Of a stretch of DNA of 64,000 nucleotides, positions 59,961 through 64,000 are shown in pieces. The notes under the pieces were generated by a model. The model made no database searches, was not told the DNA's origin, and saw nothing but the letters and a program-made list of their open reading frames with translations. This DNA comes from Symsagittifera roscoffensis. Its lineage: Eukaryota > Xenacoelomorpha > Acoela > Convolutidae. Numbering within the stretch: position 1 is the first letter of the stretch; each line of letters opens with the position of its first letter. Where the stretch lies: contig NC_087063.1 in assembly GCF_963678635.1 (NCBI RefSeq), forward strand, positions 55,701,504 to 55,765,503. The letters run 5' to 3'. A program made the translations under genes and the position numbers.

Positions 59961-62942
59961 ATGGTCACAACGAGGAGTGGCACCGAGAGCAAGACGCGAG
60001 AAGATGCGAGGGAAAAACAGGTGGAGCCTACAATCGAAATCGACCTAGAGACACCAGACCAGAGCGTAGATGAACTGGAGAAAAAGACGACGGAGTCAAC
60101 TCCAATGCCCAATGCAGAAGAACCAAACCCGAAACCCATAGAGTTCTCACCAATAGACAATGTGGAAGATGCAATAGGCAACACCGAAGAAACGGTGAAA
60201 GAAGACTCTCAAGTAAAAAAGACATCTTTTACAGAAAGGTTGGCGATGATGGTCGGAATAAAAACGAAAGAAAACATGACTGAAGAACCAAAAGCTGAAA
60301 GAGCACGAACATTTGGGACAGTGAGCACGAAGATGACAGAAGCCAATCCAAGAGAGGAACAAAATAAAGCAGAAGCTACGGCCGAAGACAGACCGACGGC
60401 TGACCATGAAGAGGCTACTATTGAGCTAGGTGACTTGATGGCGAAACTGTATCAGATCGACAAAAAACTGAAGCACAGCGAAGAGGACAGAGAAGTGATA
60501 AGAAAAGAATTAAGATACAACAAACACGAGTATCTGGATAGCTATTTTAACCTGGCTAAGGCAACAGATGAGAGACTCAAGGAGATGTCAGATAAGGTAG
60601 AAGCCACCAATGAAGAACGAGATAAGAACATAAAAAAAGATATGCAACAGTTGAAAAACCGATATGATGATGTCAACAGCCAATTAGGTAGCCTGGAAAA
60701 GAGAATGGACACAATGAGCAAGAATCAGGCCGAAAGTTCATGTGCAATACAGACGAAATTGGATGCAATCTTGAGAAATTCTACCTCACAAGAAAGACCG
60801 GCAGCGGATCGCACGCAAGGCACCAGAGTTGACTTTGTGGAACCACAAAGGAGCAAACGGCAATCGACACCGTTGCCCTTAACCCGGGATACGGTGAGAA
60901 TAGCACCAACAGCTGCTAAAACAATCATGAAGAACGGAACGTCAAGTACAACGACTGGCCCGGGGGACTCAACAGCTAACAGCAACGCAGGTCCGGATGC
61001 TATGACATGGTCAAGCACTTGGGAGATGATGAACAGGACTCTAGAGGCCTTCGCCACGAGGAACACTGACTCGAGCGATAGGAGGGACGGAAAATCAAGA
61101 AAAACTTTCAAGAAGCCAAAGGAATTCAAAGACGACTCCGATGGATGTATCGACACTTGGGTGGAAGTGATGAGATTACACCTAGAGCAAGATAACTTAA
61201 ATGATGAAAGACAAGCATGCACAGCCATACTCAGCAACTTAGAAGGCACGGCATTAAAATGCGTGGTCGCAAAGAAAGAAGAAGAACGCGACACCGCGGA
61301 CAAGATCATCGAGATATTAATGAATCGATTCGGGTCAGGCATGAAGGGTCACCAAGCGATGATGCGATTTGAAAAGAGAAGGCAGAGGGACGACGAGTCA
61401 AAAGATCGGTTCCTAGATGATCTCGAGAGCTTGAGAAGAAGGAGTGACCCAGAGGAGTCGACAAACAGAAGAAACTTTAGCATTGCCTCGAAATTCATTG
61501 ATGGGGTAAAAAGTGACGACTTAAGGACAATGTTAGCAACATACTACACATTGTCGAAAGACAGCGCACCAACCCCAGAAGAAATGAGACAGAAATCAAG
61601 GGAATACATGCTGATGAAGCCCAAGAAATACTCATATTCAGAAAACAGGAACACACAGGGGGGAGGCCAACCCCAGAGGTCATCATGGTATAAGCCTAGG
61701 GATGATATGGACAAGCGCAGATCATGCGCGAACTGCGGGTCGGCGGACCACCACGTGGCTGACTGCACAACATACAAACAAGGCATGAAGAGCCTAGGAT
61801 ACGCACCGGATGAGGAGGACATGAGCCAGATGGAGGAACACGAGTACTTTAATGGCTTGATCATCAAGATAGGCGCTAGATGCTTCTTCTGTAACCAGGA
61901 GGGGCACTTCAGAATGGATTGTCCCTTGTTCTGGGAAGCGGTCAAGGACCAGAGTCACCCCAAACATAAGTTAGCATTAGCGGCGGTGCAGAATCAGCGG
62001 AACAGGCAAAACGAGCTTGAATCGAGGAACTTAGGAGCACCAAGCACGGAATTGCCAACGAAGACAGTGAAAGCTGTAACACATGTTAATGGCGCGATAG
62101 AATCCGCGGCCGGGAATTCTCTAGAGATAAATTATGAGAAAGCCGCGACGGAGGCAATTGCCAAAGTGAAACAGGATCTGGCTGCGAAAGAAATAGAGCA
62201 ACGATTAAAGCTGGAGATCGAAAGACAGAATTTTAACGAAGCATTAACCGGATCGAACCCGACACCAGAGGCTGTACCGGGCTCAACAAAGACCGGGAAT
62301 TGTAACACTGTAAAAATGGTGACGGGAAAGCCATTCGGCATATCGAGAATCGGGGCTAGAATAATGTCGATAATCACAGTGGGCGGCCACGAGGTAACCA
62401 GAAACTTGATCGAACCGAGCGACCAGACAATAATGCACATTGACGTGTACGCAGATTACTTGAGTTATATAAGCCCACAAACGACTTCTAGAGCGCTGAG
62501 AGCACTACTCACGAGAGGGGGCAGCAAGTCGGTCCGTGTTGACAACAGGTATACTGAAGCTTATGGTCCACACGAGGTGATGCTAAATATAGATGGAATA
62601 AACATCTATACCAAGACAATGATAACATGTGACGAAGACCTAATTGGGCAAATCTACGTAGGAAAAGAAGAGTTGAAAGTGAGATCGATTGGACACTGCG
62701 TTATGCTTGAAGAAGATGCGATGCACATCGGGACAGAGGCAGATGTGACATGGCACGTGCTAGACATAAGTGGCAAAAAGACTCAACTACGTGGGTTACT
62801 TGACACGGGAGCAGTCTTGAGCGTCATACCAATCGAAACTTGGGAAAAGATGGGCTTTGACAAAGGTGACTTGATAGACTCGAGAATACGGCTGTCAGCT
62901 GCAAACAAGGGGGCCCTTCGGGTGCTGGGCAGGAGCCGATAA
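59961..62942 (+). CDS. Gag-protease of second large element, truncated by frameshift
   Basis: Starts MVTTRSGTESKTRED. Acidic N-terminus, coiled coil near 60430-60760, capsid-type domain near 61120-61550 (DGCIDTWVEVMRLHLEQDNL, RFGSGMKGHQAMMRFEKRR), knuckles at 61725-61766 (CANCGSADHHVADC) and 61881-61922 (CFFCNQEGHFRMDC), protease LLDTGAVLSVIP (DTGA at 62802-62813). It stops within the protease because one base is missing near 62920, next to a GGG run; the protein continues in another frame. Confidence 0.88.
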   Translation: MVTTRSGTESKTREDAREKQVEPTIEIDLETPDQSVDELEKKTTESTPMPNAEEPNPKPIEFSPIDNVEDAIGNTEETVKEDSQVKKTSFTERLAMMVGIKTKENMTEEPKAERARTFGTVSTKMTEANPREEQNKAEATAEDRPTADHEEATIELGDLMAKLYQIDKKLKHSEEDREVIRKELRYNKHEYLDSYFNLAKATDERLKEMSDKVEATNEERDKNIKKDMQQLKNRYDDVNSQLGSLEKRMDTMSKNQAESSCAIQTKLDAILRNSTSQERPAADRTQGTRVDFVEPQRSKRQSTPLPLTRDTVRIAPTAAKTIMKNGTSSTTTGPGDSTANSNAGPDAMTWSSTWEMMNRTLEAFATRNTDSSDRRDGKSRKTFKKPKEFKDDSDGCIDTWVEVMRLHLEQDNLNDERQACTAILSNLEGTALKCVVAKKEEERDTADKIIEILMNRFGSGMKGHQAMMRFEKRRQRDDESKDRFLDDLESLRRRSDPEESTNRRNFSIASKFIDGVKSDDLRTMLATYYTLSKDSAPTPEEMRQKSREYMLMKPKKYSYSENRNTQGGGQPQRSSWYKPRDDMDKRRSCANCGSADHHVADCTTYKQGMKSLGYAPDEEDMSQMEEHEYFNGLIIKIGARCFFCNQEGHFRMDCPLFWEAVKDQSHPKHKLALAAVQNQRNRQNELESRNLGAPSTELPTKTVKAVTHVNGAIESAAGNSLEINYEKAATEAIAKVKQDLAAKEIEQRLKLEIERQNFNEALTGSNPTPEAVPGSTKTGNCNTVKMVTGKPFGISRIGARIMSIITVGGHEVTRNLIEPSDQTIMHIDVYADYLSYISPQTTSRALRALLTRGGSKSVRVDNRYTEAYGPHEVMLNIDGINIYTKTMITCDEDLIGQIYVGKEELKVRSIGHCVMLEEDAMHIGTEADVTWHVLDISGKKTQLRGLLDTGAVLSVIPIETWEKMGFDKGDLIDSRIRLSAANKGALRVLGRSR

Positions 62943-64000
62943 TAGCCCTCAATTTGGGGGAACGTAACCTATGGATGAGCTTTATCGTGGTAGAAAACCT
63001 AGATGAATCTGACCAATTCATTTTGGGCAGAGACTTCATCAGGAATTTCGACGTAACGATTGACCTAAATAACGCAATGTTCAGGATACGGAACCCGGAT
63101 AGGAGGTACGCAATCAAACCGGTAAATTTAATAATGGCAAATGAAAACAAAGCACCGGTATTCTTGAGTAGGAGGGTGAGGCTAAAAGCTAATGAAGCGG
63201 CAATCGTAAGTTTGAGGATGAAAAATTACAATGAACTAAGTGACAACAAGCAAGTGTGTATAGTTCCGAATCCTAATAGTCAAAGTGCTGCTGTTTTAGG
63301 AAGATCATTTTCGATAACGAAGAGCGGCCTCTGCGTCAGTGTCTTGTTGAATACCCTTGATATACCGATCACGATACAGAGAGGGAGGAAACTGGGATAT
63401 GCTTTACCGGTTAAAACTCGATATGAAACAATTGAGAACTCAAAACAAAATGAAGTTGTTGATCGTCCCAATCACAGGGACAAAATTTGTATCTTGAGAC
63501 GATTGCAGAAAATAAAAGATTCTTCAGGTCTTATTAAATCACTTAAGTCAGAAACGGATGATGGGCTGTCGAGCTGTTCGAATTTTCCAGAGCGACCCAC
63601 ACTAGATGAAATGCAAAATGAAAAACCAGTCCTGCCGGAGATTGAACATTTGAGGGGCAAACTGAAAGATGAACAGCTCGAAGCCATCAAGGACGTACTA
63701 GAGCTGAACGAGGAAGTTTTTTCGAGGCATAAGGCGGATATCGGGTGTTGTAATTTCGTTGAGCATGAAATAGAACTTGAGGAAAACGCGGTACCACACA
63801 GGGAGGGGGCGAGGCGCATGACCCCACACAAATCGGACGCGTGTAGAAAAGAGATCGAGACGTTACTAGAGTATGACATGATAGAACCATCCAAGTCACC
63901 GTGGGCGTGTGGAGTAGTGATGGCCAAAAAGAAAGGCGACCAGTTGAGGTTTTGTTGTGACTTTCGATACCTGAACTCCGTCACGGTGAAGGATGCCTAT
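62924..64000 (+). CDS. Protease end and RT start of second large element
   Basis: Open to the window end in the frame one base back. Continues the protease with NLWMSFIVVENLDESDQFIL and GRDFIRNFDV, then a linker, then RT EPSKSPWACGVVMAKKKGDQ running without break into RFCCDFRYLNSVTVKDAY. This shows that RT motif region is one frame in the intact family and identifies the break at 43150 in the giant element as a lesion. There is no own start codon; it is part of the gag-pro-pol frame. Confidence 0.85.

Larger units (their letters stand above)
56034..64000 (+). mobile_element. Second large Ty3/gypsy-type element, cut by window end
   Basis: Same plan as the giant element: long LTR ending GAATGTTACA, identical primer binding site after 11 nt, long leader with a tandem motif array, TTTTCAG acceptor, gag with two knuckles, protease, RT. 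Proteins are clearly related but diverged, so it is a separate family. The 3' part lies beyond 64000. Confidence 0.85.

Overview
The window is animal nuclear DNA. Four minus-strand genes point to a metazoan: an Integrator subunit 2 homologue, a MOZART1 homologue, a CCDC115/VMA22-like gene and a possible TEDC2-like coiled-coil gene. These genes have long uninterrupted reading frames, and each start codon lies 4-19 nt after a pyrimidine-rich CAG 3' splice site. That pattern fits a lineage with spliced-leader trans-splicing, for example nematode-like, but the phylum cannot be fixed from the sequence. Most of the window is transposable elements and their debris.

Layout. 1-1860: decayed LINE reverse transcriptase. 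2601-6315: gutted LTR element with 390-bp LTRs and an AACT target duplication. 6405-6734: small predicted gene. 7584-9569: perfect 34-bp palindrome, a Tc1/mariner-type foldback MITE, and half of a tRNA-derived SINE. 9570-16484: Ty3/gypsy element (minus strand) with near-identical 338-bp LTRs, inserted into that SINE; the other SINE half resumes at 16490. 16949-19828: tight same-strand cluster, in transcription order TEDC2-like, MZT1, CCDC115-like. 20.7-22.0 kb: second decayed LINE. 23.4-31 kb: foldback repeats, SINEs, a LINE fragment, a satellite with higher-order structure, recurrent small hairpins. 31124-34528: INTS2.

34656-54870: a very large (about 20.2 kb) and apparently young Ty3/gypsy-type element with 0.92-kb LTRs. 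It has a 3.1-kb leader packed with copies of ATCCGGAGGGGTC, a gag-pro-pol frame of about 3,150 codons broken by one base, a C-terminal macro-like domain, and a separate 1,501-codon third ORF that I do not recognise. Copies of the sequence at its 3' polypurine tract occur inside pol and look like central polypurine tracts. 55073-56033: inverted LTR relics. 56034-64000 (cut by the window end): a related element with a 1.29-kb LTR, the same primer binding site, a different leader array (TCTTGGGACAG-type) and the same gag-pro-RT order.

Best candidate for an undescribed system: the two large related elements. They share a primer site about 11-12 nt after the LTR, a long leader carrying an element-specific motif array, a TTTCAG splice acceptor directly before the gag ATG, and a long gag-pro-pol. 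In the complete copy this is joined by internal polypurine tract copies, a macro-like domain and a large extra ORF.
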